DNA of 64,000 nucleotides from Phoronis australis. Lineage: Eukaryota > Phoronida > Phoronidae. How positions within the stretch are numbered: the first letter of the stretch is position 1; each line of letters begins with the position of its first letter. This document shows, in pieces, positions 38,331 through 49,952 of the stretch. The stretch is from contig NMRA01000011.1 in the NCBI GenBank assembly GCA_002633005.1, positions 311,970 to 375,969 of the forward strand. The letters run 5' to 3'. Under the pieces are notes generated by a model. It ran no database searches and was not told the DNA's origin. It was given only the letters and a program-made list of their open reading frames with translations. A program made the translations under genes and the position numbers.

Positions 38331-38490
38331 AGTAACGCTAGGACCTCGCTAAAAAGCAAGACTTCGCGAGATTACGTAAGACACTTATATTGCCGTGCAT
38401 TTTAAATGAGAGCACGTGACTTTGACTAGGTTTTGGCTAGGTCCTAGCGTAGGTCCTAGCGTAGGTCCTAGCGTCTACTGAACGCACGCT
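38331..38490. repeat. dispersed GCTAGGACC / TTCGCGAGATTACG repeat with triplicated unit
   Basis: The order AACGCTAGGACC, CAAGACTTCGCGAGATTACG, TTGCCGTG, then GAGCACGTGA is also found at about 14960-15060. At this locus it ends with three tandem copies of TAGGTCCTAGCG (about 38448-38483). A reverse-oriented fragment (CGCGAAGTCTTGCCGTG) lies at about 38795. It looks like a dispersed repeat family. Confidence 0.6.
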
Positions 38491-39926
38491 TGGTTTACGC
38501 TTTCCGATAATACCCTTTGTTCGCTTCAGTGTGTTCCAGTGGACGGATTCGCTATAGTAAAGGGCAACCGCAAACGAAACTGAGCTACGTCCCTTTATTA
38601 ATTAATTAAAATTAGCTCAGCTCAGGTCAAGTCTGCGGCGAAAGTGAATTGTTGAGAGGATTTTGCCTCGTGGGTGGGTGAGGGCGAATGTCTTACGTCC
38701 TGTTCAGTGGCCAGTTTAGAGTTTTGTAAGACGCTAAAATCTCAACAAAGAAGCTAGCGATCACGTGTCTCGCTTGTCAAACACATGGCAATATCTCGCG
38801 AAGTCTTGCCGTGTTCTTGAGTTTTCGTAGATTTTCGTCTATACGGAATGCACGCCTGGTGACCATACATTATCACAACATGCAGGCGATCAGGTGAGCT
38901 AAGAGCTTACCTTCGACAGCCAATTAAAATTAATTGCTGCATCGCCGGACAACAACAAATCTTTCTCGTTGGCTCATTCTAACCATGAACACTGAATTTA
39001 CACAGGTCAGTGAGCATTTTACTCGCCTTGTGCGGGTAAGCGGCATAGGGCTGTGAGCAGATCTGTAATTGAGGATGAGAACTCAGCACGCAGTTACTGG
39101 TCTGCGCTCGCGCTAAGACTTGAACAAATATTCACCGGTGACGTCCTCAGCAGAATATCAGGGTAGGATCTCGTTGACAAGTCTGCGTATTTAGCCAAAT
39201 AAACACCAAATGAATTTTCTTTGTATTTTGGGAATATGTAGAATGCCTGTCTTAACAAAGTTTGACTTTAAACTTGTATAAGACTATAAAAGGATGTCCA
39301 TACTTGACTAAATTCGAACATTGTATCTCAGAAATGGCTGATACCATGCCAAGGAATTGTTTTTAAAGTGTTCCACTTTTGAACGAAGGACTATCAAAAA
39401 ATGAGATTTTTATGATTTTTATTAAAAAACTCAAAATGTTGCCTAAAACAAAAATAAAATTATCAATTTAGAAAACTGCATCAGCATTTCTGGTCATGTC
39501 ATTGATTGTTATTTTGCTATGGATTTGCCTTTCTTGTTTTGCTAAGTATTACTGAAAGAGACATGGTCGTGTTACCTTATATCAGATTGGTTAAATGTCA
39601 GAAATCAAATTGTACATGGCTTTTTACTTTCAGAAAGTTCATTTTTTGTTTTTTCCAATCTGCCCTTACTTGGGTCACGTACTTTTTATTAAATTTAGAA
39701 AAAGAAGGTTACATTGACATCAAAAGAATAACGTCAATGACACGACCAAATTTTATTTGATAAAAACAATGCAATTTATTTTTTCATTAAAAACATAAAA
39801 GTACTATTTTGATACATTTCATGAAAAATGGAACGTTTTAAAAGTAATTCCTAATAGCGTTGTGGAGAACACTGTACAAAGCACATTATCTCAAAGTCTT
39901 TGTATGAAACCGATCAGATGTGATGT

Positions 39927-40027
39927 TCACGGGATAAGCCAAATTTGGACATGATTTTTCGAGAGTCCTTCATAACCTACGGGCGTGACAGTCACTGCTC
40001 TAAAATTCTTTTCACTGTAATCTTGGA
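39927..40027 (-). CDS. candidate terminal exon of an unknown gene
   Basis: A strong acceptor (GCATTTTTTGTTTCAG) opens a short frame reading QDYSEKNFRAVTVTPVGYEG and ending HVQIWLIP at a stop. The upstream sequence is also open in frame (GHGTKKKVKRVNQRQSF), so the DNA may be coding without splicing here. No domain is recognised. Confidence 0.22.
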
Positions 40028-40329
40028 CTGAAACAAAAAATGCCTTAAGGAACGACTGGCGTTGGTTCACTCGTTTTACTTTCTTCTTCGTCCCGTGGCC
40101 GAAGGTGTATTCAGCAGTTTTTATCATTATCAAAAAACAAATAATATTCCGACCAGTAAGAGTGAATCTGTTGTTGGCGCCGTGTTTTGTTCTCGTTAAA
40201 TTTTATTTAACTTATACTCTGAAACATTCTTGAATTAATTCTTGAAGTTACAATTCCTTTCCACTTGTTGCATTGGCGTGTAACCAAAAGTTGGTAACAA
40301 GCTGGAGACCATCAACAAGACTCAAGTAA

Positions 40330-40420
40330 TTTTCTAAAAGAGTAGCCTCCGTGCCCATTCAAACCTGTAATCCCGGCGGCCGCAATAACGCTCTGAGCTA
40401 AACCACACTGGATAAATGAC
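40330..40420 (-). repeat. tRNA-like SINE head
   Basis: On the minus strand GTGGTTTAGCTCAGAGCG resembles an RNA polymerase III A box and CAGGTTTGAATGGG a degenerate B box. They are about 25 nt apart, with no proper anticodon arm or acceptor pairing. This is the layout of a tRNA-derived SINE or decayed tRNA, not a working tRNA gene. Confidence 0.4.
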
Positions 40421-41921
40421 AGAGTGTTATAAAAGGATACTAAGCCCTGTTTGGGCCTAAAAACCGATTTATCTATCCAATTCTCTGAACCAAATAATGC
40501 ACTGTAACACCCCCCCCCCTCCCCCCGACAACCCTCAAAAGTTCGGAGGACATTTTGAAAACTCTTTTCAAAACGTGGCCTCGCTTTTAGCGAATAACAC
40601 GGCAACTGTGGGGAACGACCACCTACCAAGAATCATAATGTCCTATAGGGATTCAGTATTTAGCCGGCTCTCAGTGTTTTTATCGTCCAAGATTAACGCC
40701 ATTGGTGCATTAGTAGGTGAGAGAACGATGATTGGCTTAAATCATTAAAACATGGTTTGGTACCTTTAAGCATATTTAACTGGTAAAGTCAGCAATTGCG
40801 TGGCATACAACGGTGAGAATTGGCCATTTGTAATAAAATCACAAAAACACAGTGGATTTGTTTTATAGCTGTGCTCAAAGCTAATTTCAAAAAGTCTATC
40901 CAATCCAACGAGGATCCCAAAATTGCGCTCATGTACTGAGATTGCAATCCGCCTCGCAATTGTGCAGATTTTTTACTATGATATACTAATAAAGTGTGTG
41001 CTAAAAATACTACCACTCCGGAGACCCTCGCTCGGTCACAAATGGTTGTCGATCGTTTTCGTTTTTTGAAATTTTATTTCTGTTGAAATAACGCGTTACC
41101 TCCCAATTTGACATCTGCACTTCCGGTTTATTATGAAAAATAAATCCGTTTTTTCAATGTTGGGCGCATTGTCCGCTTCATGCATTAGCTTTCAGTCAAA
41201 AAACTGTAGAAAATCAGGCTACTATGCAACCCAAAATGCATTTTATGAGTACTTACAAACACGTACGTTGCCACTAGTCTAAGTTGCGTCGCATTTGGTT
41301 ACAATATAGACCTACGGTCACGTTACTGCCAACGTTCGTGCATTGCATTTCCACTAGTTTTAGAGGAAAACCAATAGCGGATTATGTAATTTAGACTTAT
41401 ACCAATACCTTGATGCAGGTAATGACGGGTGTGTGAACGAACTGCACTGAAGAGTATTATTGCCGAACCCCCGGTTGCCGCACGGAACGTGTATAAACTC
41501 GCTGGGAATTTTTAGGGTGTGTCAAAATGACAAGACTGGTCAAATTTTTAGCAACGTACGTTAATTTCAAAAAACGCTTTGCAGTAACGTCCCTGCATCG
41601 TAACTGTAACAATGATTCGAAGTCAAATCGAACTTAACATAACACTTATGTACAAGAAAGAGCTTGTAAAGTGAGTGTATGGGCCTACACATGAAATGCA
41701 AGGACTACACATCATAAGTGAAATGCAGACGAGTGGCACTCCTGCATAAATTGCATTCATTTTCACATCTGTGGGAGATAAAAGAATGAGGTCACTGGCT
41801 CACGAAACATGTGACGCTTCCTATGGGTCAACGGAATTTAAGTACATTTGTCATCTGTACAACCACTGCACACCGATAATGTAGGCGTCGCGAAACTCCT
41901 TGTGAATTCCCGTGTTAGGTT

Positions 41922-42332
41922 GCATGAAAATGTCCCAAATAGGGACTCAACTAAGTTCCTTAAATCTTTTGCGTACTTGTTTCGTTCTTTACTCACTGAT
42001 GTAATATTTTTCTGTCATTTTATCTTTCTTATGAGGTACTCTTTGACCAAGGACATTTTATAATAATATAACTGAAACTGAGGCCTTAGTTCAGTCAAAA
42101 TAAATAGGGACTTAGTCCTTAAATTAGGCACGTTGGAGGAAACGATCCATAATTAATTTCAAATAATAAAAATGATAATTCAACGAAGAGTTCACTCTCG
42201 ATTTGTATCAAAATTTGACTTAGTAATGAGACTTAAAAAGCATAAGAAAGGACAATCAGTGTTTTCACAAGTCCACAAATACGCAGTAGATTTAGGGAGC
42301 TTAGTTGAGTCCCGATTTGGGACTGTTTCATG
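41922..42332. repeat. foldback element
   Basis: The left arm (41922-41980) and right arm (42274-42332) are inverted copies sharing GCATGAAA, GTCCCAAAT and GGGACTCAACTAAG, with weaker pairing continuing inward through a TTTCTTATG block. The spacer of about 290 bp is AT-rich and non-coding. The layout fits a miniature inverted-repeat transposon. Confidence 0.7.
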
Positions 42333-42479
42333 CGAACAGGCACTGGATTTTTCTCCGAGGTAATTACCACCACGCAATCGATGGTGGTGCACATAAGTTT
42401 TACACCCGACGTCAGTTGATTCACGCGTGCGATGAGCTCGCAAATTGGTTCATGCTGCGTTTAACCCGACCGACTGGCA

Positions 42480-42830
42480 TGAATATCCGTGAAACAATCT
42501 AATTCGATTAGGCAATAATCGATAATATTTATTGGCCTGACCGGAAATGATAGCTGTGGTTTTGTTTCCTCGCTAATTATCCCATTATTGTTAATTACAT
42601 TAAGTAATTAATATCGATAAACTTTTTAGTGACACAGATTATTGTGAACCTTAATTAGGTTGTCTGTATGAGAAAACGGCCAATTGTTCGCAACAAAACA
42701 TCAAATCAACAATCGGGTAATTAAGTGGATTTTAATTAAGACCAATTAATCCCATAATTGTTGTTCGCTAATGTTATATCGATACAGTTATTAATTGGTT
42801 ATGTTTATCCCAGGAGTCGATGTTGAATGA
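42480..42830. promoter_or_regulatory. AT-rich cluster of TAATTA-type motifs
   Basis: The stretch has an unusual density of homeodomain-like cores (TAATTA, AATTAA, CAATTA) and several ATCGATA motifs. Two partly similar blocks read CGCTAATTATCCCATTATTG and CCAATTAATCCCATAATTG. It could be an enhancer or just a decayed AT-rich repeat. No gene lies close, and there is no direct evidence of activity. Confidence 0.25.
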
Positions 42831-43145
42831 AAATAGCTCAAAGGCTTCATAAAAAGTTCCTGTGCTCTTATGGTGTGTCTCAATCTGCGGTAACTTATAC
42901 ATTGCAAGTTTTTGTTAATTGAAACGAATAATGAGCACCTTACGCAATAGCAATTAACCCAGTTCTTCCAAACAACAACAGATGGCAGTCCTGTGCCTTG
43001 CTTACTGTGAATGATAACAAGACACGTTGAGGTATATTTACCTTTAGACTATGCAAACACTTAAGACTTCACCTAGGTATTTTTGAAGCAGATGCCTTGA
43101 GCAATTTTATCAATAGAACTGAAATGTGTAAAGAAATGAAATACA

Positions 43146-43452
43146 GGGTGTCCCACTAAAATAACCTGAAACATGAGAACAACGAAATGCTTTTACTGGG
43201 AGCGAATGTTGATTTTCTCAGTTCCGCAATTCGAAAGCTTATTACACTAGGCGTTCAAGATGCCACATTTGATTTTTAATTCTAAGAATGAAAACTGTCG
43301 AATTTTGGCAAAACACGCATTCAGTTGAACAGGTTCATCGCAAGTATCGAAGAATTTTAGTCGCGGCAGCTAACGCGCCAACTCGGAGATCAGTTAAAGC
43401 GGCAAAACTGCATGAAACCGAGTTCCATAAAGGAGCAAACTTTCAACTTTGA
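43146..43452 (+). mobile_element. decayed DDE-type transposon, N-terminal HTH part only
   Basis: A 54-codon frame (43288-43452) reads SVEQVHRKYRRIL followed by NAPTRRSVKAAKLHE, which matches the N-terminal helix-turn-helix pattern of Tc1/mariner-like transposases from invertebrates (SV-x-x-V-x-R-x-F/Y-R, then P-x-R-x-x-I-x-x-W/K). A CAGGGTGTCCCACTAAAAT sequence about 140 bp upstream looks like the outer end of such an element. Sequence after 43452 no longer matches, so catalytic parts are missing. The family assignment is by pattern only. Confidence 0.45.
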
Positions 43453-44432
43453 ACACTTGCCGCTATGCAACTGATCTCAACTTGTTCCAAACTGAGAAGA
43501 AAAGTGGTTACTGGACTGAAAAGATTGTCAAATCGTTATTGGCTATGATGTTGAGACCACGACCTCATGGAGACTCTTTTAGACTCGGAATTGATCATGA
43601 GATCCGACTGCATATCATATCCTTTTTCACAGGGTTGAGCTTGGTGGACCGCAAGACATTAGCTTGTACTTGTGGTGAAAAAAATCTTTGCTTATGGAAC
43701 GGAAACGATGAATTCAGTCCCACAATGCAACCCGCCATCCAGCCTCGCTGCCAATATCACTTCAGGGGCCGCCACTTTTAATCGGATAGGCTGTAGTAAC
43801 CTCCCCGCCGAGCATGTTCGCGAAACGCTCGCCTTTCGCTTGAGTGGTTTTTCGAGATCTGGCGAAATAGGACCTTGCTTTTCTCACTAGAAAATAGGTC
43901 ATCTACGGGACACTCTACTATCGAAAAGACTTGTGGAAGATGAGTACCGTTCTGTTTGTGTCTGTGTCGTATAAGCCTATTCTGCGTGACTTTTACTTGA
44001 TGTCCGACAGGCATCGACTTGAATCAAAACAGTTTAACAGACTTCTGTCTAGGATGCCAGAACTCAGACCAACAAATCTTTGTTAAGTTTGCTTGATACT
44101 CGGTAAAAACAAATATGCACATTCAGTAATGATAAAAAATATTTATGCGATGGTTACACAAAATGATTGGCTACTTTTTTATTTTTTTGCGAAATTTTAG
44201 GGATAACCAATACCTTACAAGGTACGTCCAGTACTGGTTCATTAATCAAAGGATGGTTGCACCAAAGATACGTGCAAGGCTTTCAAGTGTGGATGCAGAG
44301 GGGATTCGGTTCCCTTGCTAGGTCACTTTTGTGTCGCTGTAATGGAGGAATATGAAGTACCCCTTCTATCTACCCAATGTTTGACCCCTCCCCCGCGTTA
44401 GCCACTGCTGATACAAAACGTTTGTTGAAATT

Positions 44433-44666
44433 CTAATCCTTGAGAGTTGTTTCATTAATAATTTCAACTGCAATCCATATGACGACTAAAATGATCATAA
44501 TAGCTTGATCAAACTGAAATGTTTGGTTATACTGTAGTTGAAGTAAAATGAAATAAGCAGGTGTCGCTTTTGAGGACAAACGTCTCGTGAGGTAATTGTT
44601 GGCTGTCAATCTCATCAGATCCTTAGGGCGCCCGTGGTCAGATTTAACGAAATTTAGCCATTTCAT
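44433..44666 (-). CDS. small open frame with C-terminal membrane segment, possible exon
   Basis: The frame from ATG 44666 to a stop codes 77 residues. It begins MKWLNFVKSDHGRPKDLM and near its end has a hydrophobic stretch AIMIILVVIWIAVEII that could span a membrane. An internal acceptor-like ACCAAACATTTCAG could instead start a terminal exon. No homologue is recognised; it may be chance. Confidence 0.2.
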   Translation of the reverse strand: MKWLNFVKSDHGRPKDLMRLTANNYLTRRLSSKATPAYFILLQLQYNQTFQFDQAIMIILVVIWIAVEIINETTLKD

Positions 44667-46130
44667 TAGCTAGAGAATTTCGTGAAACCGGAGCCGAATC
44701 GACAGCTTAAACTCCAAGCATCCCCGTTTCGTCGTTGTTTACTTTTTGTTTTTTGTTTGTTTTTGTTGGCCTGATTCATTGCTGTTTATGAGGTTTGCGT
44801 AATATGGTATACTTTAAAATAACGTTCGTGGTGTGTAATTTTGGTTTCTATTATATCGTGTGAGCTACCTGTATTGCTGTTGATGGAACTTGCGAACTCA
44901 ATAAAACATGGTGACCTATAAAAATCAATCAATACTTCCACATTGACTTCCACGTCACGAAGTGATATTCATGTTACCATAGGGTCTATTGTACTCCGTG
45001 CCAGAGTGCTGCCTGATCAAATAAAGCTCGCAAACGTCAGAAACAGCCTCGAATAGGGTGCAAGTGCACGAATATCGATTTCTTACTGTCAACAAGTCAC
45101 TCCATGTCTACACAAACAACATGTGTTCGGGAGATTTTTAATATGGTCACGCGACCCAAATTTGTCTCATCAAATTATGGAGGAGTGTGATCTCCGTTTT
45201 ATTTGATCTAGGATTCAGAACGAGGCATTGTTGTGAATCCTAAATTTTACTGAGATCTGAGATCTCAATCTATTCCCATCCAGACACGGCAATACACTAT
45301 TGGCAAAAACCTAGGTCACGACTTCCTTTTGTGTCGCAGCCCAATCCCAGGTGGTCATATTGAAACCTCAAGAAAGCATACTATGGCTTAAATTATAGAG
45401 AAAATGATATATATCTATACACGTGGTAATCATAAATTACCCACAAAGTCTTCCCAAACATATACTTTAAGACAAAAGGCATTTTTCTGATAAACAGACT
45501 GTCCATAATGGTTGACAGACAGATATCATAAAAATTAGGTCCGTATAGATTTTGCCCTCTGGGAATCTGAACTGGAGCACCAAACCAAAAGTCAGGCGGC
45601 GAGACCGGCTCGACTGCGAGTAAGATCATCAAGAACTGCCAAACAATATGCGGAAATTTAAAGATGCGGACATTTCGCGAGCTCGCTCATAATTTGAAAA
45701 CGACCATTTTGAATCGAAATTTAAAGCTGTTGAAAATAGGTACCGAGTGCTCCGTGTGTCGTAAACATGTCAATGACTTATGTGAATGTAACGAACATTA
45801 AATAATTTACTTCAAGGACGTTGCCTGAAAAGTCAAGTGGAAATTTGGTTTTGAAAAAAATTGGCATTCCAAACTTCAGTTCGTACTGCGTTTGCCTTCC
45901 TTGAAAAACTGTTTGCCCGTGGACTAGTGACTGATCACTGCCATTTTGCTGCCAAGAAAACCCTGACCCCGGAAAACCCTTCGAAAATCTCGGTTATCTG
46001 AAAATGTTACATAATGACGTACAAATGAAACCATTTATCAAAAGCATAAATAATCACTTGGCATTGTTCTGATGCCAGATATTATAAAATAAGGTCACAC
46101 CCCTATGTTCGTCTGAAAATACCCGCATGT

Positions 46131-46970
46131 GGAGATAACTCTGACCTGCTATCATTAAGAAAATACATGCTAGTGTTAGCTTACTAAGTAAATGAAATGC
46201 CAATTGAGTACAGCTGCCATCTATTGGCGAACCAATACACTACTGACAGTGGATCGTCTAAACATCTCTGTCTTTGATGATGCAATCAGCTTTCGTGAAA
46301 CGTTCGGGAAGGTTTTATCCAGAGGAAATATCGATACATCCCATTTTGTAATAATTTTCACACGGCGATTTTAGAATAACCGTGTGTTGCTTTAATTTAC
46401 TAGACTCGTTTGTGCCATTTCGATATAGCCTCATGAGAATACGACGGTACCATATGAATTCTGCGATAAAGATAGGTATCGCTCATCATAATCGTCATTT
46501 TTCATAGGAGACGATACAAAACGCAATCCTTTTTGGCACACTAGTTCCCNTGGAGATAACTCTGACCTGCTATCATTAAGAAAATACATGCTAGTGTTAG
46601 CTTACTAAGTAAATGAAATGCCAATTCAGTACAACTGCCATCTATTGGCGAACCAATACACTACTGACAGTGGATCGTCTAAACATCTCTGTCTTTGATG
46701 ATGCAATCAGCTTTCGTGAAAAGTTCGGAAGGTTTTATCCAGAGGAAATATCGATACATCCCATTTTGTAATAATTTTCACACGGCGATTCAAGAATAAC
46801 CGTGTGTTACTTTACTTTACTAGACTCGTTTGTGCCATTTCGATATAGCCTCATGAGAATACGACGGCACCAAATGAATTCTGCGATAAAGATATGTATC
46901 GCTCATCATAATCGTCATTTTTCATAGGAGACGATACAAAACGCAATCCTTTTTGGCATACTAGTTCCCC
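46131..46970. repeat. 420-bp direct duplication across a contig join
   Basis: Sequence 46131-46549 recurs at 46551-46970 with only scattered differences, and the two copies meet at the n at 46550. Both begin TGGAGATAACTCTGACC and end CTAGTTCCC. This is what results when two allelic contig ends are placed side by side, so it is probably an assembly artefact. Confidence 0.85.
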
Positions 46971-47272
46971 GCCACAAAGGGTAATTCTAAAAATATTAAA
47001 TATTTAGTCACAAAGTGATATATATTCATTGAATAATACATAGAATATACAAAGAACTAATGACAAACCCAGAAATCGCCAAGCATTGTACATGGGTTGT
47101 AGACAATTCATAGACGAAAGTACATAGAGGTATATGCATGCATGTGGTATCTAATATAAGTATTCCAGTATTTAGATATGCTATTACGAACATATAAAAC
47201 AAAAACATGTACAGATACATGTATGGAAATCAAAAACAACAATATTTATAAGCGATACATTGCTAACATTGC

Positions 47273-47580
47273 CTAAGAGGAATTATTGAGAACAAGGTCA
47301 AAGTTAGGACTACCATTCAATAATAATGTAACTTTAGTAGGGATATTATTACAAGAATTGAGAGCTTTTACAATTGATTGGTTTTCATTGAGTGCACGAA
47401 AGAGTGAGTCTCTCAGGTATTCGATGAGGGGACATTTGAAGAAAACATGAGGATAAGATTGATGGTCACCACATTTACAGTTTGGAGAGACATTACTTAA
47501 GTTGTGCCTATACTTGTCGGAGTTGGGGAAAAGACCACATCTTGATCTGTGCTATGCTATTCCGTTATCGCGAGGAAGGG
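47273..47580 (-). mobile_element. LINE reverse-transcriptase C-terminal fragment
   Basis: On the minus strand the frame reads CGLFPNSDKYRHNLSNVSPN, then CKCGDHQSYPHVFFKCP, the C-x-C...H-x4-C motif found after the reverse-transcriptase domain of many non-LTR retrotransposons. It goes on as LIEYLRDSLFRALNENQSI and stops at 47275. Upstream the frame is broken by a stop, so only the 3' end of a truncated copy is present. A second partial copy follows the contig join at 47755. Confidence 0.6.
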
Positions 47581-48074
47581 AGAATTGAGTCAGGGCTGTT
47601 GAGTTATCCAAATTATGAAAAACAGTTCTCATTTGGAGAAATTACAGTATCAAGCTGCCTTACTCATAACTGGAGCTTACAGGGGATCAAGTAGTGTTAA
47701 GGTTTTGAATAGTCTCAAGTGGCCCTAACTGTTTACTTGACGAAATCTTCACATNTGAAGAAAACATGAGGATAAGATTGATGGTCACCACATTTACAGT
47801 TTGGAGAGACATTACTAAAGTTGTGCCTAAACTTGTCGGAGTTGAGGAAAAGACCTCATCTTGATCCTGTGATATGCTATTCCGTTATCGCGAGGAAGGG
47901 AGAATTGAGTCAGGACTGTTGAGTTATCTAAATTATGAAAAACAGTTCTCATTTGGAGAAATTACAGTATCAAGCTGCCTTACTCATAACTGGAGCTTAC
48001 AGGGGATCAAGTAGTGTTAAGGTTTTGAATAGTCTCAAGTGGCCCTAACTGTTTACTTGACGAAATGTTCACAT
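47437..48074. repeat. 318-bp direct duplication across a contig join
   Basis: Sequence 47437-47754 recurs at 47756-48074 around the n at 47755, both copies starting TGAAGAAAACATGAGG. It includes part of the LINE fragment. As at 46550, allelic contig ends not merged by the assembler are the simplest explanation. Confidence 0.85.
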
Positions 48075-48099
48075 GACCACATTTACTTTCAAAGTAATG

Positions 48100-48365
48100 A
48101 ACAATGTCCATGCGCGCACTCAGGCCCCCCCCATTTGGCGAAGTGGGCAAAAAGGTCCGCCTCTGAGAAACAAAAAGTCCGAGAAAATGTGACAAAAGTC
48201 CACTAAACAAGTACAAACGCGCAATTCACAGTGGTGCCCCCGTTTGTTTTTGTTTTTTTTTTATTTATTTTTTTATTATTTTAGTCCGCCCGCTTTTTTT
48301 GTTACCAAAAGGTCCATAACATCAGGAATTCGAGCCCCCCCCCCCCTCCCATATTGAAGGCTAGG
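48100..48365. repeat. dispersed poly-C-bounded repeat, copy 1
   Basis: The unit runs from a C tract through GGGCAAAAAGGTCCGCCTC, AAACAAAAAGTCCGAG, CAAAAGTCCAC, a T-rich block and AAAAGGTC to a second C tract. A diverged copy lies at 55250-55455. Contig joins fall at nearby C runs in both neighbourhoods (48674, 55265), presumably from homopolymer sequencing trouble. Confidence 0.6.
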
Positions 48366-49030
48366 TGGCGCGTGATGTCAACAACACCTTTGTCAAAAAA
48401 TGTTTGATCTATGCACTAGATACACTAGACAAGGCCATCGTGGTGGTTAGAAATCCTCCACCCCATATGCAATTATTCCGTCGTTCAGTCAGGCATTCAG
48501 AAGGTCTGCAGTTAGGATGTGTATCAACGACTGGAATTCTGATCCAGTCTCTGTTCAGGAAAGCAACTCTTTTACGAGTATAAAATATTAGTTTTCCTCT
48601 CGAATGAATAAAGTTTACAGGCATATTACGAAAATATTAAAAATTCTCGCTGACCGTCCCCCCCCCCCCCCCCNAACTATAAAGAATCTCTGACCCACAT
48701 TCGCAAGTCGCGAGCAAGTCTAACACTAACAGATGTACTGCTCTCGTGTTCATAATTTTCGAGCATTTCTGATACTTAAGTGTTACCAACTTCGACGCCA
48801 ACGTCAGTTACGCTTTCCAGTTGTACAGAGAGTGCGCACACCAAGACATTTGACCAGAGAAAATTCTGCAAATACGCATTACATCATTCTTTGCTTGTGT
48901 AATGGCCGGATAAAGGAACAGCTAAGTAATTATGAGCGCATCACACTGTATAAAATTAATTTATAGAAATTACCTCAGTAACTTGCAGTTAGGTGTATAT
49001 TCTCAGAGACTTTGTACTTTTGCTCAAGTA

Positions 49031-49135
49031 GGCCTAAGATTAGATAATTTTCAAAAACAGTTGTGTGGAGCTTAAGGCCAAGTAAGATTAAATCATTTTC
49101 AAATACAGTTGTGTGGAGGGTAAGGCCAAGTATCT
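49031..49135. repeat. two tandem 52-bp copies
   Basis: Adjacent units share AGATTA, ATTTTCAAA, ACAGTTGTGTGGAG and TAAGGCCAAGTA. No coding is evident. Confidence 0.6.
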
Positions 49136-49462
49136 TGAGTTACTTTTCTTGAAACGGACCCTTGGAAGTGACACGTGGCAAGAACCGAGAAAACAGGCAA
49201 GAATCAAGTATATCGCGAATAAAGCTAATTATTGTGTAGGGAATAGAGTAGTTACCTGTCGGCAACCTGTTTGTGTTTCTGGATCTAACTTTCGCGCCCG
49301 TCCTTCTCACAAGAACAGCCACCAGGTGGTGTTTGACAACCGCCAAGGACCACACACAGGTAGCCATGTGACACGAAGATTCTCGGTAGCACCTCGACGA
49401 AAGGGCCCAGGAAGAGCCTGTTCGTGAAAGCTAGGTCCGCAAACACAAACGCAAACAGCTGG

Positions 49463-49523
49463 TGCATTGAAAGCGAAGCACGTTAGCACATTAAATATGC
49501 TAACGTGCTTCGCTTTCAATGCA
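49463..49523. repeat. perfect 26-bp inverted repeat (hairpin)
   Basis: The arms are 49463-49488 and 49498-49523, exact reverse complements around a 9-nt loop (CATTAAATA). The central part of each arm is AAGCGAAGCACGTTAGCA and its complement. In copy B (52531-52583) the left arm has lost 6 nt, so pairing is interrupted there. Confidence 0.9.
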
Positions 49524-49827
49524 TAAGTCGATACCTCAAAAGTCGTTAAGTGATGTTGCGTTTTCGCGAGATTTTTGTTCGCTTACGAAACGGAGCTAGA
49601 ATCTTACTATCCATTGAAATTAGAGGGATATTATCGTTTTTTTAGCTGGAAAACGCAATTTTGTGATTATTGTTGAAAGTATAGCCGTCTTGGTGTTGTC
49701 AGCTTTGACCAGTGCTATAAAACAGCAACAGTGTTTGCATTATATTATTACAAACGGCCAATTCTCTCAACATTTGTTGAAATCTCAAGACCTGTGTCCT
49801 ATACGCTTAGAATACTCTGGTATTAAA

Positions 49828-49906
49828 CGTGTCCGATTCGGTTCAGCGGTAGAGCATTCGGATGCTTTATGGAGTTCGTGGGTTCGATGCCACGTCACTG
49901 CTAATT
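49828..49906 (+). repeat. tRNA-like segment (A and B boxes), probably pseudo-tRNA
   Basis: TCGGTTCAGCGGTAGAGC looks like a D arm with A box and GTGGGTTCGATGCCAC like a T arm with B box, at tRNA-like spacing. The anticodon stem pairs poorly and no acceptor stem forms. It is repeated in copy B at about 52890. It could be a decayed tRNA or a SINE head. Confidence 0.4.
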
Positions 49907-49952
49907 TCTGTAACTTCAAATTCTATTGGGTGTCTTCTCGTTGCATATAATT

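Noticed and set aside
45393-45632. A minus-strand frame reading VEPVSPPDFWFGAPVQIPRG.
   Set aside because: It looks protein-like over about 40 codons but has no clear acceptor, donor or domain; left out as unsupported.
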